From Methylococcales bacterium (GTDB taxonomy: Bacteria > Pseudomonadota > Gammaproteobacteria > Methylococcales > Methylomonadaceae), in assembly GCA_030654015.1 (NCBI GenBank), contig JAURYI010000134.1:1-42148 (forward strand): a stretch of DNA of 42,148 nt, given 5' to 3'. A model generated the notes under the pieces. That model saw only the letters and a list, made by a program, of their open reading frames with translations, ran no database searches and had not been told where the DNA came from. This document shows, piece by piece, positions 33,368 to 42,148 of the stretch (position 1 is the stretch's first letter; the number at the start of each line of letters is the position of its first letter). A program made the position numbers and the translations under genes.

Positions 33368-34066
33368 TCAAAAAATGTTAGACGAATATTGATTAGTAAG
33401 CGCATCTGTATCGAGTAATTTATTAGTTCGCGCTTCATCAATAAAAGTATTTATTTCAAGCGCAGGCGAATGAATTATTTTCACAATAGAATCGTCAATA
33501 ATAAAATCAATTAAATCTTGTGTTGACTGGGTTGCTACTAAAAACGCAATTTCAGCACCTTTCTTTTTTGCTGCTATTGATAATTTTTTTATAGCTTCGT
33601 AAATAGTTTCATGTTCTCTCTGAACCCTTATAGGAACTGGCTTTGATAAATAATTTCTTTTTAGAATTGCATCTATTCCAGCATTTCGATGCACAGGCAA
33701 AATATCAAGACCAGAAAGTATAGCTAATGCTTTTTCATCCGCATTTATATACGATGAACGACCATTTTTTAACAGTGCAGATTCTGTTTTAATTAATGTT
33801 TCGAGACGTGATTTTGTTAAATTAATAGCTTCTTGAGAAACATCTATACCGATATATTTTCTGCTTTTCATTTTTGCAGCCACTAAGGTAGTGCCGCTAC
33901 CACAAAATGGATCGAGAATAATATCGCCTTTATGAGTTGATATTTCAATGATTCTATCAAGTAACAATATAGGTTTTTGCGTAGGGTATCCTGTTCGTTC
34001 TTTTGCTTTTGGATTTAAAAAAGGAATCTCCCAAACATCCGTCATTGGCACTCCTTTTTTTTTCAT
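33368..34066 (-). CDS. DNA methyltransferase, C-terminal part (after frameshift)
   Basis: The frame carries the second half of a beta-class DNA methyltransferase: TGYPTQKPILLLDRIIEIS, then the AdoMet-binding ILDPFCGSGTTLVAAKMK and KYIGIDVS. A C-terminal region of about 130 residues is not recognised and may take part in target recognition. The ATG at 34066 sits immediately before the A9 tract, so this could be made as a separate polypeptide. The natural reading, however, is as the continuation of the upstream frame. Removing one A from the tract would join them. The DNA is markedly AT-rich. Confidence 0.85.
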   Translation of the reverse strand: MKKKGVPMTDVWEIPFLNPKAKERTGYPTQKPILLLDRIIEISTHKGDIILDPFCGSGTTLVAAKMKSRKYIGIDVSQEAINLTKSRLETLIKTESALLKNGRSSYINADEKALAILSGLDILPVHRNAGIDAILKRNYLSKPVPIRVQREHETIYEAIKKLSIAAKKKGAEIAFLVATQSTQDLIDFIIDDSIVKIIHSPALEINTFIDEARTNKLLDTDALTNQYSSNIF

Positions 34067-34628
34067 CGGATGTAATTATATTTCCGTTAGTCTCTCTTGC
34101 ATAAATTGCTTTACCGTATTCATCGCGTGATCTTTTTTGTAATATCTGATCCACATTAGTCGTTTCTGAATAGTCGGTATATATTTTATTGAATTTATAG
34201 TTTTCTGTTTTAGAAAAAAATAAGATAGTCTGATGATTAGGTGTGAGATTATTTGATGAATTTGACCACCGTTTATATGACCAAATAATTTCAGCAAGAA
34301 AATTTTCTTCGCCAAAAATATCTTCACCAATTAATCTAAGAATATGGTTAGCCGTTTTATCACAGTGTATAAATAAACTTCCCGTGTCTTTTAGAATTCG
34401 TCTTGCTTCTATTAATCGAAGCTGCATGAATTCTGCATACGTTTTATAACTATCCCAAATATCATCAAAACTGTAATGTAATTTTCTGTCTTTAGATATT
34501 AAGCTATGCTTTTTTTTGGTAAAGAATGGTGGATCGAGATAAATCATATCAATTGAATTATCTTGTAAATCTTTCATGATTGTTAGGCAATCCCCACAAT
34601 ATAATTCCTGCATTTTATAGCTGTCCAT
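33957..34628 (-). CDS. DNA methyltransferase, N-terminal part (before frameshift)
   Basis: The frame begins MDSYKMQELYCGDCLTIMKD and reaches the catalytic IYLDPPF (motif IV) within 40 residues, followed by FMQLRLIEARRILKDTGSLF and a WSYKRWSNSSNN region. It then enters the A9 tract at 34055-34063; beyond this it reads about 33 non-conserved residues to a stop at 33957. With motif IV before motif I it is beta-class (N4-cytosine or N6-adenine). The ATG at 34628 overlaps the nuclease gene by 14 bases; ATGs at 34646 and 34613 are alternatives. Confidence 0.85.
   Translation of the reverse strand: MDSYKMQELYCGDCLTIMKDLQDNSIDMIYLDPPFFTKKKHSLISKDRKLHYSFDDIWDSYKTYAEFMQLRLIEARRILKDTGSLFIHCDKTANHILRLIGEDIFGEENFLAEIIWSYKRWSNSSNNLTPNHQTILFFSKTENYKFNKIYTDYSETTNVDQILQKRSRDEYGKAIYARETNGNIITSDEKKRSANDGCLGDSFFKSKSKRTNRIPYAKTYIVT
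34055..34063 (-). other. A9 homopolymer at the methyltransferase frameshift
   Basis: Nine A on the coding strand (nine T on the plus strand). With nine, the upstream frame reads GAT GAA AAA AAA AGG and ends early. With eight it would read into GGA GTG CCA and the conserved downstream half. Such tracts slip easily in replication and also in sequencing. Confidence 0.85.
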
Positions 34629-35250
34629 TTTGTGGAACTCGCTCATTTGCAATTTGTTCTAGGATTGCTTTTAAATCTACACCTGTTCTTTCAAGTACAT
34701 ACTCCCACGCGCCATCTCCATAATAGTAATGTCCACCAATACCTTGATAGAGCGTTTTCAAAGTTTGCTGAATACGCATAGCTTGCTGGCGATTAGGATA
34801 ATAAAACATCACGCGAATGGGTATATAGCCAGCATCTGCAATCACTTGGATTCTGGTATGTTCTTTTGTGATGTGGTCACCATCTGTGGTGGCATCTTTC
34901 CATTTTATTTCTATGGCATCATTATCTACCAAGCAATCAATTTCAAACGTTTTTGGTCTTTGACCTATAGTGTTTGGAATTCTAATGCTTCCCGAATCAG
35001 GAAATGTATGCTCAAAACATTTTTTTGTTGCTTGTTCAAGGAATGAGCCAGCATATTTATAAAGAAATCGTCCTTTATTTTGATATAAATCTATTTGTTG
35101 CCCTTCAAAATGAGAAATACCTAACACTCTATATATCAAGTAATGCGATACATCATCGGCAAGCATTTCTTCAGTTCTCTGATCGATTGCGGCAAGTAGT
35201 CGATTTGAGTAGTCGAGAGCAAGGTCTTGTATTGCTTGCTGAATTGTCAT
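34615..35250 (-). CDS. Type II restriction endonuclease, possibly ApaLI-like
   Basis: A 211-residue protein next to and overlapping the methyltransferase gene, in the usual order for a compact type II pair. A PD-(D/E)xK-like core is seen in FEIDCLVDNDAIEIKWKDAT: an acidic residue in IDCLVD and an E-x-K (EIK) after it. The stretch DATTDGDHITKEHTR following it resembles what I recall of ApaLI-type endonucleases (site GTGCAC). The specificity is therefore a tentative guess. AT-rich like its partner. The frame is intact, unlike that of the methyltransferase, which raises the question of how the host is protected. Confidence 0.72.
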   Translation of the reverse strand: MTIQQAIQDLALDYSNRLLAAIDQRTEEMLADDVSHYLIYRVLGISHFEGQQIDLYQNKGRFLYKYAGSFLEQATKKCFEHTFPDSGSIRIPNTIGQRPKTFEIDCLVDNDAIEIKWKDATTDGDHITKEHTRIQVIADAGYIPIRVMFYYPNRQQAMRIQQTLKTLYQGIGGHYYYGDGAWEYVLERTGVDLKAILEQIANERVPQNGQL

Positions 35251-35347
35251 CTATTTTCTCGTGAATATTTAGTTATTAATAACTGGTTTTTAGCAGTGTA
35301 AGTTGGACTGTCGCTTTTTAACAACCCAACTTGCCTATAGAAAACGC

Positions 35348-36433
35348 TTAATCATCCCCTAACTGCGTCAACATTTCTGCTTGATGTTCACTTATCAAGG
35401 GATTAATGACGTGTTCTAAACCGCCTTGCATGATGTCGTCTAATTTATACAGGGTTAGGTTGATTCGGTGATCGGTTAAACGTCCTTGTGGGTAGTTGTA
35501 GGTGCGGATGCGTTCGGAACGGTCGCCGCTGCCGACTTGTAATTTGCGGTTTAAGGATTGTTCGGCGTGGTGTTTTTCTTGTTCGGCGGATAATAAGCGC
35601 GATGCTAATAATGACATCGCCCGCGCACGGTTTTTGTGTTGTGAGCGTTCGTCTTGGCATTCGACCACTGTGCCTGTGGGAACGTGGGTGATGCGGATTG
35701 CCGATTCGGTTTTGTTGATGTGCTGTCCACCTGCACCTGAGGCGCGGTAGGTATCGACTTTTAAATCAGCGGGGTTAATGTCAATGGCATCGACTTCTTC
35801 GACTTCGGGCATGATGGCGACGGTACAGGCGGAGGTGTGAATACGCCCTTGCGATTCGGTTTCTGGCACACGTTGTACACGGTGTGTACCTGCTTCAAAT
35901 TTCAATTGTGAATACACATCACGCCCGATAATACGCAAGATAATTTCTTTATAACCGCCGTGTTCGCCGAAACTTTCGTTGATAATTTCAGTTTGCCAGC
36001 CGCGTTTTTCTGCATAGCGTTGGTACATACGCGCTAAGTCGCCTGAAAATATCGCCGCTTCGTCGCCACCTGTGCCTGCGCGAACTTCCAAGAAGATGTT
36101 GCGGTTGTCGTTAGGGTCTTTGGGCAGCAATAATAATTGCAATTCGTGGTCGATGGCATCCAGTTCATTTTGCGCGTCGCTGATTTCTTCTTTTGCCATT
36201 TCACGCATTTCAGGATCATTGTCGGTTGCCATGTCTTGCGCTGAGGCGAGGGCGACTAACGTTTGCTCGTAGCGTTTATAGCAATCGACCAAGGGCGCGA
36301 TTTGTGCGTATTCCTGACTCAGGGCGCGGAATTTATTTTGGTTATTCTGGGTTTCGATTTCTGAGAGTAAAGCGGCGATTTCGTCGTAACGTTCGCAGAG
36401 ATTTTCTAATTTTTGTTGTATGGATTTTTTCAT
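35348..36433 (-). CDS. prfA: Peptide chain release factor 1
   Basis: A 361-residue factor that ends translation at UAA and UAG. The GGQ motif is at 235-237 ([17 protein letters not shown]), and the stop-codon reading tripeptide is PET at 190-192 in place of the PAT of E. coli, a variant known from other bacteria. The ATG at 36433 gives normal length; the in-frame extension to 36523 is not family-like. The gene runs leftward and should continue into prmC, but the restriction pair intervenes. Confidence 0.96.
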   Translation of the reverse strand: MKKSIQQKLENLCERYDEIAALLSEIETQNNQNKFRALSQEYAQIAPLVDCYKRYEQTLVALASAQDMATDNDPEMREMAKEEISDAQNELDAIDHELQLLLLPKDPNDNRNIFLEVRAGTGGDEAAIFSGDLARMYQRYAEKRGWQTEIINESFGEHGGYKEIILRIIGRDVYSQLKFEAGTHRVQRVPETESQGRIHTSACTVAIMPEVEEVDAIDINPADLKVDTYRASGAGGQHINKTESAIRITHVPTGTVVECQDERSQHKNRARAMSLLASRLLSAEQEKHHAEQSLNRKLQVGSGDRSERIRTYNYPQGRLTDHRINLTLYKLDDIMQGGLEHVINPLISEHQAEMLTQLGDD

Positions 36434-36587
36434 TATTTTGATGTGTGTGGTGCAATAATCGGCAGTGTTATCATTAAATTGGGAGTTAATGGTTAGTAGG
36501 GTACAACATTTCAATGAATTCAAGCAATTTTGCCCTATACAAACTATGTTAAAATTCCGCCGTTAATAATTCCACTAAGAGGCAAGC

Positions 36588-38033
36588 ATGAAAGCAAATA
36601 TCGGATTAATCGGTTTGGCAGTGATGGGACAAAATTTAGTCCTCAATATGAACGACCACGGCTTTAAAGTCGCTGTTTTTAATCGCACCACTAGCGCGGT
36701 GGATGATTTTTTAGCCGATGCGGCGAAAGGTACACAAGTTATCGGCACGCATTCTTTGGAAGAATTGGTTGATAGTTTGGAATCGCCGCGTATTGTGATG
36801 TTAATGGTCAAAGCGGGCGAAGTGGTTGATGCGTATATTGAAAAATTAGTGCCGTTATTATCAGCAGGTGACATTATTGTTGATGGCGGTAACTCGCTAT
36901 TTACCGACACCAACCGCCGCACAGCTGATTTAGCCGCACAAAATATTTTGTACATCGGCACAGGTGTTTCTGGTGGTGAAGAAGGCGCGAGAAATGGGCC
37001 GTCGATTATGCCGGGTGGTAACAAAGCCGCATGGTCTGCGGTTAAACCGATTTTTCAAGCGATTAGTGCGCAGGTTGACGGCGCACCGTGTTGTGAATGG
37101 GTCGGTGATAACGGCGCGGGTCATTACGTCAAAATGGTACACAATGGCATTGAATACGGCGATATGCAGTTGATTTGTGAAGCTTATCAAATGATGTCGG
37201 AAGGCTTGGGTTTATCTGCCGATGAAATGCACGCCATTTTTTCTGAATGGAATAAAGGCGAACTCAGCTCGTATTTGATTGAAATTACTGCTGGCATTTT
37301 GGCGTATAAAGATGAAGACGGTCAGCCGTTGGTTGATAAAATTCTCGACACCGCTGGACAAAAAGGCACAGGCAAATGGACGGGTATTAACGCACTGGAT
37401 TTGGGTATTCCATTAACGCTGATTGGTGAATCGGTATTTGCCCGTTGTTTATCGGCGCAAAAATCCGAACGTGTTGCGGCGGCGGCAGTGTTACCCAAAC
37501 GTGTACAAGCCTTCACAGGCGACAAACAAGTGATGATTGACGCGATTCGTGACGCGCTGTACGCGGCAAAAATCATTTCTTACGCACAAGGTTTTCGTTT
37601 AATGCGTGAAGCGTCGAAAGAATACAACTTGTCATTGAACTACGGCGAGATTGCTTTGATGTGGCGCGGCGGTTGTATTATTCGCAGCCAATTCCTGAAC
37701 GACATTAAACAAGCCTACGACCAAAATCCTGAGCTGGAAAACTTATTGCTGGCTGATTTCTTTATCGAAGCCATGCAAAAAGCCGATGCAGGTTGGCGTA
37801 AAGCGGTTATTTTAGGTATAGAACTGGGTATTCCCACACCTGCATTCTCCTCTGCCCTCGCCTATTTCGACGGCTACCGCACCGAACGCTTACCCGCTAA
37901 TTTACTGCAAGCACAACGTGATTACTTCGGCGCACATACTTATGAGCGCACCGACAAACCACGCGGTGAATTTTTCCACACCGACTGGACAGGTCACGGC
38001 GGTAAAACCGCTTCTTCTACTTATACGGTTTAA
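36588..38033 (+). CDS. gnd: 6-phosphogluconate dehydrogenase, decarboxylating
   Basis: A 481-residue enzyme of the oxidative pentose phosphate pathway that converts 6-phosphogluconate to ribulose 5-phosphate and CO2 with NADP+. The Rossmann motif [12 protein letters not shown] is at the N-terminus. [34 protein letters not shown] and the signature [17 protein letters not shown] follow. The C-terminus has the substrate loop [15 protein letters not shown]. It is the long (about 470-480) dimeric form. AAGAGG precedes the ATG. It is divergent from prfA. Confidence 0.97.
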   Translation: MKANIGLIGLAVMGQNLVLNMNDHGFKVAVFNRTTSAVDDFLADAAKGTQVIGTHSLEELVDSLESPRIVMLMVKAGEVVDAYIEKLVPLLSAGDIIVDGGNSLFTDTNRRTADLAAQNILYIGTGVSGGEEGARNGPSIMPGGNKAAWSAVKPIFQAISAQVDGAPCCEWVGDNGAGHYVKMVHNGIEYGDMQLICEAYQMMSEGLGLSADEMHAIFSEWNKGELSSYLIEITAGILAYKDEDGQPLVDKILDTAGQKGTGKWTGINALDLGIPLTLIGESVFARCLSAQKSERVAAAAVLPKRVQAFTGDKQVMIDAIRDALYAAKIISYAQGFRLMREASKEYNLSLNYGEIALMWRGGCIIRSQFLNDIKQAYDQNPELENLLLADFFIEAMQKADAGWRKAVILGIELGIPTPAFSSALAYFDGYRTERLPANLLQAQRDYFGAHTYERTDKPRGEFFHTDWTGHGGKTASSTYTV

Positions 38034-38039
38034 GTATCA

Positions 38040-38068
38040 GGTTGGGTTGCCGAAAGCGGCAGCCCAGC
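38040..38068 (+). terminator. Likely terminator of gnd
   Basis: GGTTGGGTTGCCG and a near-complement GCGGCAGCCCAGCC form a stem of about 13 pairs with two G-T type mismatches and an AAA-containing loop, 7 bp after the gnd stop. A run of five T follows about ten bases later. Confidence 0.55.
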
Positions 38069-38113
38069 CAATGCTGAGTTTTTGGCAAAAAAATCAGGAT
38101 ATATTTGAACGCT

Positions 38114-38157
38114 GGAGGTCAGGCTTTGCCTGACTTGCAAGCAGAGCTTGCACTCCC
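38114..38157. repeat. Composite palindromic repeat between gnd and hsdR
   Basis: The left half (GGAGGTCAGGCTTTGCCTGA) equals an arm of the palindrome at 32351. The right half (TTGCAAGCAGAGCTTGCACT) matches the repeat at 7605-7626. So it is a mosaic of two hairpin units, bounded by GGAG and CTCC. Confidence 0.8.
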
Positions 38158-38202
38158 GCCCAATACATACTTAATACCGTTGGGTAGTGACTAAGAACCT
38201 AA

Positions 38203-41200
38203 TCACCCAGCCAACTTCAACAAATCAAACACCACCTTGGCAAAACTCGCTGTTTTGGCGGGATCCGATAATAACTGCAGCATCTGATTTTGATGCGCTT
38301 CACTGCTGTCCATAATGGCATCATCAATGGCTTTGGGGAAATTGCCTAACATGGCTTGTTCTGGCGTGTTCTCTTTTATTTGTTTCATCACTAGCACATT
38401 CTCTTTGATTTTATCTCGAATGGTATGTGCGTAATTCACCATGTCATTTTCGGTTAAATGGTCGGTAATAAACAACTCATTCAATCGGCTAATAATCTGT
38501 GATAAAAACGCTTCTTCGATATTTTTAGCGGTCGCTGTTCCCAAACCATCGGCGGGTTCAAGCTTATAATCGGCTGAATTTTCTTGTAACTGCAAATCCT
38601 GCTGACGAATAATAGACAGTCGGTAATGACTGAGTGCTATGTCGCTTAAATCAATATCATCGTCTTCCATAAAGGATTCACGCAACATCGGGCGCAAGTT
38701 TCGCGCAAACAAACTCAGTTTCTCCAAGTCCTTGTCGTCGTAATCTACGATTTGCGACATAAATTCATAAAAGCGCGTAAACGTGCCTAAATCCTTCTTG
38801 AAAATCTCCAGCGTGTCTTTGGCTTTTTTGCATTCCTTAAAGCTGTTTTCGGCGTTGGTAATCAACACGGTATCAGCGGTTTTTTTAGTGCGCTCAAACA
38901 TCATTTTGGCGTGTTTGTAGGCATCAACTGCGGATTGATAACGCTTCTGCCACCGCTCAACCGCTGGTTTGCACATATTGGCAATCGCCGCATTACTTTT
39001 GCTTTTAACAAAAAACGCCGCGCAAAACTGCTCCACTTCATGCCCTGTAAAAATCCCCGCTGCCCGCAATTTTTCCGATAAATCAAAAATCAAATTCGGA
39101 TCAGACACATCGGCGAGTTCAGCGGTTTGGTAATACGGTTGAAAGGCGTTCAGAATGTCTTCGGGTTCATTGAAAAAATCCAGCACAAAGGTTCCCGTTT
39201 CGGCTTTGGCTGGATAAGTCCGATTCAGGCGTGACAAAGTCTGCACGCATTCCACACCACCCAATTTTTTATCAACATACATGGCGCACAGTTTGGGCTG
39301 GTCAAAACCTGTCTGAAATTTATTGGCAACAATCAGCACCTGATAATCATCCGAATCAAAGGCTTTACGGAAATCACGCCCTTTTAAATTCGGGTTCATA
39401 TTGCTTTCGGTAAATTTTTCGCCTATCAAACTTGCTGAATTCGGGTCTTTGTCAGTAAATTCCACTTCGCCCGAAAACGCCACCAGCGCGTGAATATTTT
39501 GATAGCCTTTGTCGATAATGTATTTATCAAAACCCTGTTTATAACGCACCGCTTCTTTGCGTGAACTCGTTACCACCATAGCTTTGGCTTGCCCGCCCAA
39601 TAAACCCATCACGTTGCTTTTGAAATGCTCAACAATGATGTGTACTTTTTGAGAAATATTGTAATCGTGCAGACGTACCCATTGATTAATTTTGACCTTG
39701 GCTTTTCTATGCTCAACTTCGTGGTCGGCGGCTTGAACTTTTAACGCCAACTGATAGGCAACTTTGTAATTGGTGTAATTTTTCAACACATCGAGAATAA
39801 AGCCTTCTTCAATCGCTTGGCGCATACTGTAAACGTGATACGCGGCGGGTAGATTGGTTTTAGAGGGAGCTTCGGCAGGATTAGGCAACCTGCCAAATAA
39901 TTGCAGGGTTTTATCTTTGGGCGTAGCAGTAAAGGCAAAATAACTGACATTCGGCGACACCCGACGCGAAGCCACCGTAGCATCTAAAATATCTTCGGTG
40001 GTCAATTCTTCCTCATCACCTTGCGTTTCAACCATTAACACTTCTTTCAATTGCCGCGCCGTTGAACCTGTTTGTGAAGAATGCGCCTCATCGGCAATAA
40101 TCGCGTAACAGCGTTCTTTTAAACTCACGCTGTTTTCAATCGCCTTTAACACAAACGGAAACGTTTGCATGGTGACGATAATAATCGGCTGGGAATGTTC
40201 CAGCGCGGCGGCGAGTTTTTCCGATTTAGAACCATCGCCCTCTTTATTATTAATACGCCCCACCACACCATCAACGTGTTCAAATTGATAAATCGTATCT
40301 TGCAACTGCTCATCTAGCACCGTTCTATCGGTGACGATAATCACCGAATGAAATTGCTTGTTGCCCTCGGCGTTGTACAGTGACGACAGTTGATGCGCAA
40401 TCCACGCAATCGAATTGGATTTGCCTGAACCCGCGCTGTGTTGAATGAGATATTTTTGCCCCGTGCCTTCGGTTTTTGCCGCATGGAGTAATTTTTTCAC
40501 CACATCCCATTGATGATAACGCGGAAAAATCAGGGCTTCTTTTTTGTACTTTCGTCCCTCCCAATCTTCTTTTTCCTCGATATGCAAATGCACAAAACGG
40601 GCGAGAATATTCAGTAAATTTTCAGGCAATAACACTTCGTTCCATAAATAATCGGTTGCGTATTGGTTCACATCAATGGGTGCATCGTTACCTGCACCGC
40701 CGTCTTTTGTTCCTTTGTTAAACGGCAAGAACACAGTATTCACGCCCTCCAATCGTGTTGTCATATACACTTCATACTGACTGACCGCAAAATGCACCAA
40801 CGCGCCACGCTTAAAGGTCAATAACGGTTCTGGTTTTTTGCTGGCAGCATCAACAGGCAAGCGCGTGGTTTTATATTGCTTAATCGCGCTGTGTACCGCC
40901 TGTTTAAATTCCGATTTTAATTCCAAGGTGGCAACGGGAATGCCGTTGACAAACAACACCACATCAATCCGCGCCAAATTTCCCCAAGGGCTATAAACCA
41001 ACTCAGGCACAACACGGCAACGATTTTTGGTAAAACGTACCAAAGTGTCGGGGTTTAAATCATGTTCAGGTTTGAATTGGCACAAACTAAAGCGCGTGCC
41101 ACGGTCTCGAATGTCATGGCGTAACACACCCAACGTGCCGAAGGTGCGCATTTCTTTATTGGCGGCGTTGGGGTCGGTTTTGTTGAGTTGATTGGCAACG

Positions 41201-41415
41201 CGTTCTAAAAACTTTTCGTCGGGATTATGTGGATATAATGCGCAAAATTTCTGCCATTGGTCGGGCTGAGTGTCCTGCACAAAACCTAATAAATCGTCTG
41301 AATACAACGCCAGTTCGCGGTTATAGTTTTCTGATTTTCCCAATAACCAGCCGTTAGCGAGTAACTGAGTAATCATGTCATGTTGAAATCTGCTTTCGTG
41401 GGTTTTGTTATCCAT
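38203..41415 (-). CDS. hsdR: Type I restriction enzyme, HsdR subunit
   Basis: A 1070-residue motor and nuclease subunit. The N-terminal nuclease has Asp151 (RIDVVLFVNGIP) and ELK at 165-167. The SF2 motor has Walker A SAGSGKS at 327-333 (IQHSAGSGKSNSIAWIA) and DEAH at 442-445. Later helicase motifs are seen in TGFDQPKLCAMYVDK and VQTLSRLNRTYP. The C-terminal helical part fits interaction with the methylase core. Together with hsdS upstream and an hsdM expected beyond the right edge, it makes a type I system. The frame is intact. Confidence 0.95.
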   Translation of the reverse strand: MDNKTHESRFQHDMITQLLANGWLLGKSENYNRELALYSDDLLGFVQDTQPDQWQKFCALYPHNPDEKFLERVANQLNKTDPNAANKEMRTFGTLGVLRHDIRDRGTRFSLCQFKPEHDLNPDTLVRFTKNRCRVVPELVYSPWGNLARIDVVLFVNGIPVATLELKSEFKQAVHSAIKQYKTTRLPVDAASKKPEPLLTFKRGALVHFAVSQYEVYMTTRLEGVNTVFLPFNKGTKDGGAGNDAPIDVNQYATDYLWNEVLLPENLLNILARFVHLHIEEKEDWEGRKYKKEALIFPRYHQWDVVKKLLHAAKTEGTGQKYLIQHSAGSGKSNSIAWIAHQLSSLYNAEGNKQFHSVIIVTDRTVLDEQLQDTIYQFEHVDGVVGRINNKEGDGSKSEKLAAALEHSQPIIIVTMQTFPFVLKAIENSVSLKERCYAIIADEAHSSQTGSTARQLKEVLMVETQGDEEELTTEDILDATVASRRVSPNVSYFAFTATPKDKTLQLFGRLPNPAEAPSKTNLPAAYHVYSMRQAIEEGFILDVLKNYTNYKVAYQLALKVQAADHEVEHRKAKVKINQWVRLHDYNISQKVHIIVEHFKSNVMGLLGGQAKAMVVTSSRKEAVRYKQGFDKYIIDKGYQNIHALVAFSGEVEFTDKDPNSASLIGEKFTESNMNPNLKGRDFRKAFDSDDYQVLIVANKFQTGFDQPKLCAMYVDKKLGGVECVQTLSRLNRTYPAKAETGTFVLDFFNEPEDILNAFQPYYQTAELADVSDPNLIFDLSEKLRAAGIFTGHEVEQFCAAFFVKSKSNAAIANMCKPAVERWQKRYQSAVDAYKHAKMMFERTKKTADTVLITNAENSFKECKKAKDTLEIFKKDLGTFTRFYEFMSQIVDYDDKDLEKLSLFARNLRPMLRESFMEDDDIDLSDIALSHYRLSIIRQQDLQLQENSADYKLEPADGLGTATAKNIEEAFLSQIISRLNELFITDHLTENDMVNYAHTIRDKIKENVLVMKQIKENTPEQAMLGNFPKAIDDAIMDSSEAHQNQMLQLLSDPAKTASFAKVVFDLLKLAG

Positions 41416-41460
41416 ACTGACCTTTTAATTTTTCTCGTTCTCACGCACCGCGCTGTATAT

Positions 41461-41600
41461 CTCGTTCCCAAGCTCTGGCTTGGGAATGCCTACCCTCAAG
41501 CTCTGCTTGGTGTTTAACATCAAGATAAATCTATTTTGTTCATTGACACGCCAAGCGGAGCTTGGCAATAGGCATTCCCAAACTGGAGTTTGGGAACGAG
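41461..41600. repeat. 140-bp near-palindromic element at the hsdS-hsdR junction
   Basis: A 32-bp sequence starting CTCGTTCCCAAGCTCTGGCT at 41461-41492 recurs inverted at 41569-41600. Inside it, CAAGCTCTGCTTGG (41496-41509) recurs inverted at 41551-41565. Each unit is itself a hairpin (TTCCCAAGC / GCTTGGGAA). The right half is translated as the tail of HsdS and contains its stop at 41520. A worn copy of one unit lies near 33301-33323. Confidence 0.83.
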
Positions 41601-42148
41601 AAAATGCCTAACATCTATTTTTCCTGTGACTGCGGCGGAAATTAGGGCGGTGCGGCGTTCTTGCATGAGGTTGATTGCAGAATCAGCCTTTGAAAGTAAC
41701 ACATCAAAGCCTTTTAATTTTTCGTTCAAATAATCAACTATTTGATGTTGTGCATCCAAATCAGGAATTACAATTTTAAATTTACTCACAATATCAGCAT
41801 TTAGATTCATTTGGCTGGTTTCGTTACCTCCGTCTCTGATTGCATGATATGCCGCCATAAAAAAGTACCGTAAATAATAATTCCAAACTTTTTCATTCGG
41901 AGTAATTGCCGCACAAGCCTGATTATATGTCGCGGGAATTCCCAATATAGCAACGCGACCTCTTGTAATTCCTTGACCATACATAGCCATGAGTAAAGTT
42001 CCAGCAGGAGATATTTTTGTGGATGAATTCGCTACAGCCTCCGCCGTAATATATTCCTCAGTTTCAAAAATTTCATCGTATCTAACTTCACCCGTTTTAA
42101 TCCACGGAATATCACCATCCCAATAATTTGATTTTGTTCTGTCTGGGG
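41520..42148 (-). CDS. hsdS: Type I restriction specificity subunit HsdS (5' part beyond window)
   Basis: The frame is open to the right edge, so only about 209 C-terminal residues are seen. Target-recognition-domain features: WDGDIPWIKTGEVRYDEIF, then GTLLMAMYGQGITRGRVAIL and YNQACAAI. The conserved spacer helix follows (LDAQHQIVDYLNEKLKGFD ... ERRTALISAAVTGKIDV). Most HsdS proteins end soon after TGKIDVR. Here 28 more residues (HFLVPKLQFGNAYCQAPLG...) are encoded by the palindromic element at 41461-41600. The ATG at 41990 is internal, not the true start. It reads toward hsdR. Confidence 0.9.
   Translation of the reverse strand, partial: PDRTKSNYWDGDIPWIKTGEVRYDEIFETEEYITAEAVANSSTKISPAGTLLMAMYGQGITRGRVAILGIPATYNQACAAITPNEKVWNYYLRYFFMAAYHAIRDGGNETSQMNLNADIVSKFKIVIPDLDAQHQIVDYLNEKLKGFDVLLSKADSAINLMQERRTALISAAVTGKIDVRHFLVPKLQFGNAYCQAPLGVSMNKIDLS

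Noticed and set aside
35348-36523. prfA start at 36523
   Set aside because: The extra 30 residues are not RF1-like; the ATG at 36433 gives 361 residues as expected.

Overview
This window looks like chromosomal DNA of a gammaproteobacterium. The evidence is a set of vertically inherited blocks in typical gammaproteobacterial order: gshB-tonB-yqgE-yqgF-pyrR, rpmB-rpmG, mltB, glnE, prfA/prmC and gnd. Dispersed REP-like hairpins resemble those I associate with Methylococcales and Thiotrichales-type genomes, but the genus cannot be fixed from the sequence alone. Core genes look moderate in GC; two insertions (a ParA-like gene and a restriction-modification pair) are visibly AT-rich.

Layout. 1-7.6 kb: a minus-strand defence island holding a type III restriction-modification system (mod and res) with a small toxin-antitoxin pair between the two subunits, a DUF4391 gene, a decayed helicase tail and a REP-associated tyrosine transposase (RAYT) surrounded by its likely REP hairpins. 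7.6-11.2 kb: the gshB-tonB-yqgE-yqgF-pyrR operon (minus). 11.4-11.9 kb: rpmB-rpmG (plus). 11.9-16.6 kb: a proline-rich TonB-like protein, the lytic transglycosylase MltB, the RNA ligase RtcB and a Gly/Tyr/Pro-rich secreted protein. 16.8-21.6 kb: an arsenic operon arsR-arsC-arsD-arsA-acr3, followed by a possible zinc-ribbon microprotein and a periplasmic rhodanese. 21.7-26.5 kb: a Crp/Fnr regulator, a hybrid histidine kinase and a response regulator, probably one signalling operon. 26.8-33.2 kb: glnE, an orphan ParA, a CvfB-like S1 protein, a JAMM peptidase and prmC. 33.4-35.3 kb: a restriction endonuclease and methyltransferase wedged between prmC and prfA, the methyltransferase being frameshifted at an A9 tract. 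36.6-38.0 kb: gnd. 38.2 kb to the right edge: type I restriction subunits hsdR and a 5'-truncated hsdS.

The main theme is the interplay of three restriction systems with several families of short palindromic repeats. REP hairpins and a separate 24-bp repeat have entered the type III mod gene in frame and are translated as linker and loop peptides. A REP supplies the stop codon of the DUF4391 gene, and another palindromic element encodes the C-terminal tail of HsdS. A RAYT gene that could mobilise the GTGGG-type REPs sits 175 bp upstream of mod. The arsenic operon is complete enough for arsenate reduction, As(III) chaperoning and efflux. Statements about families rest on recognised motifs; no database search was run.
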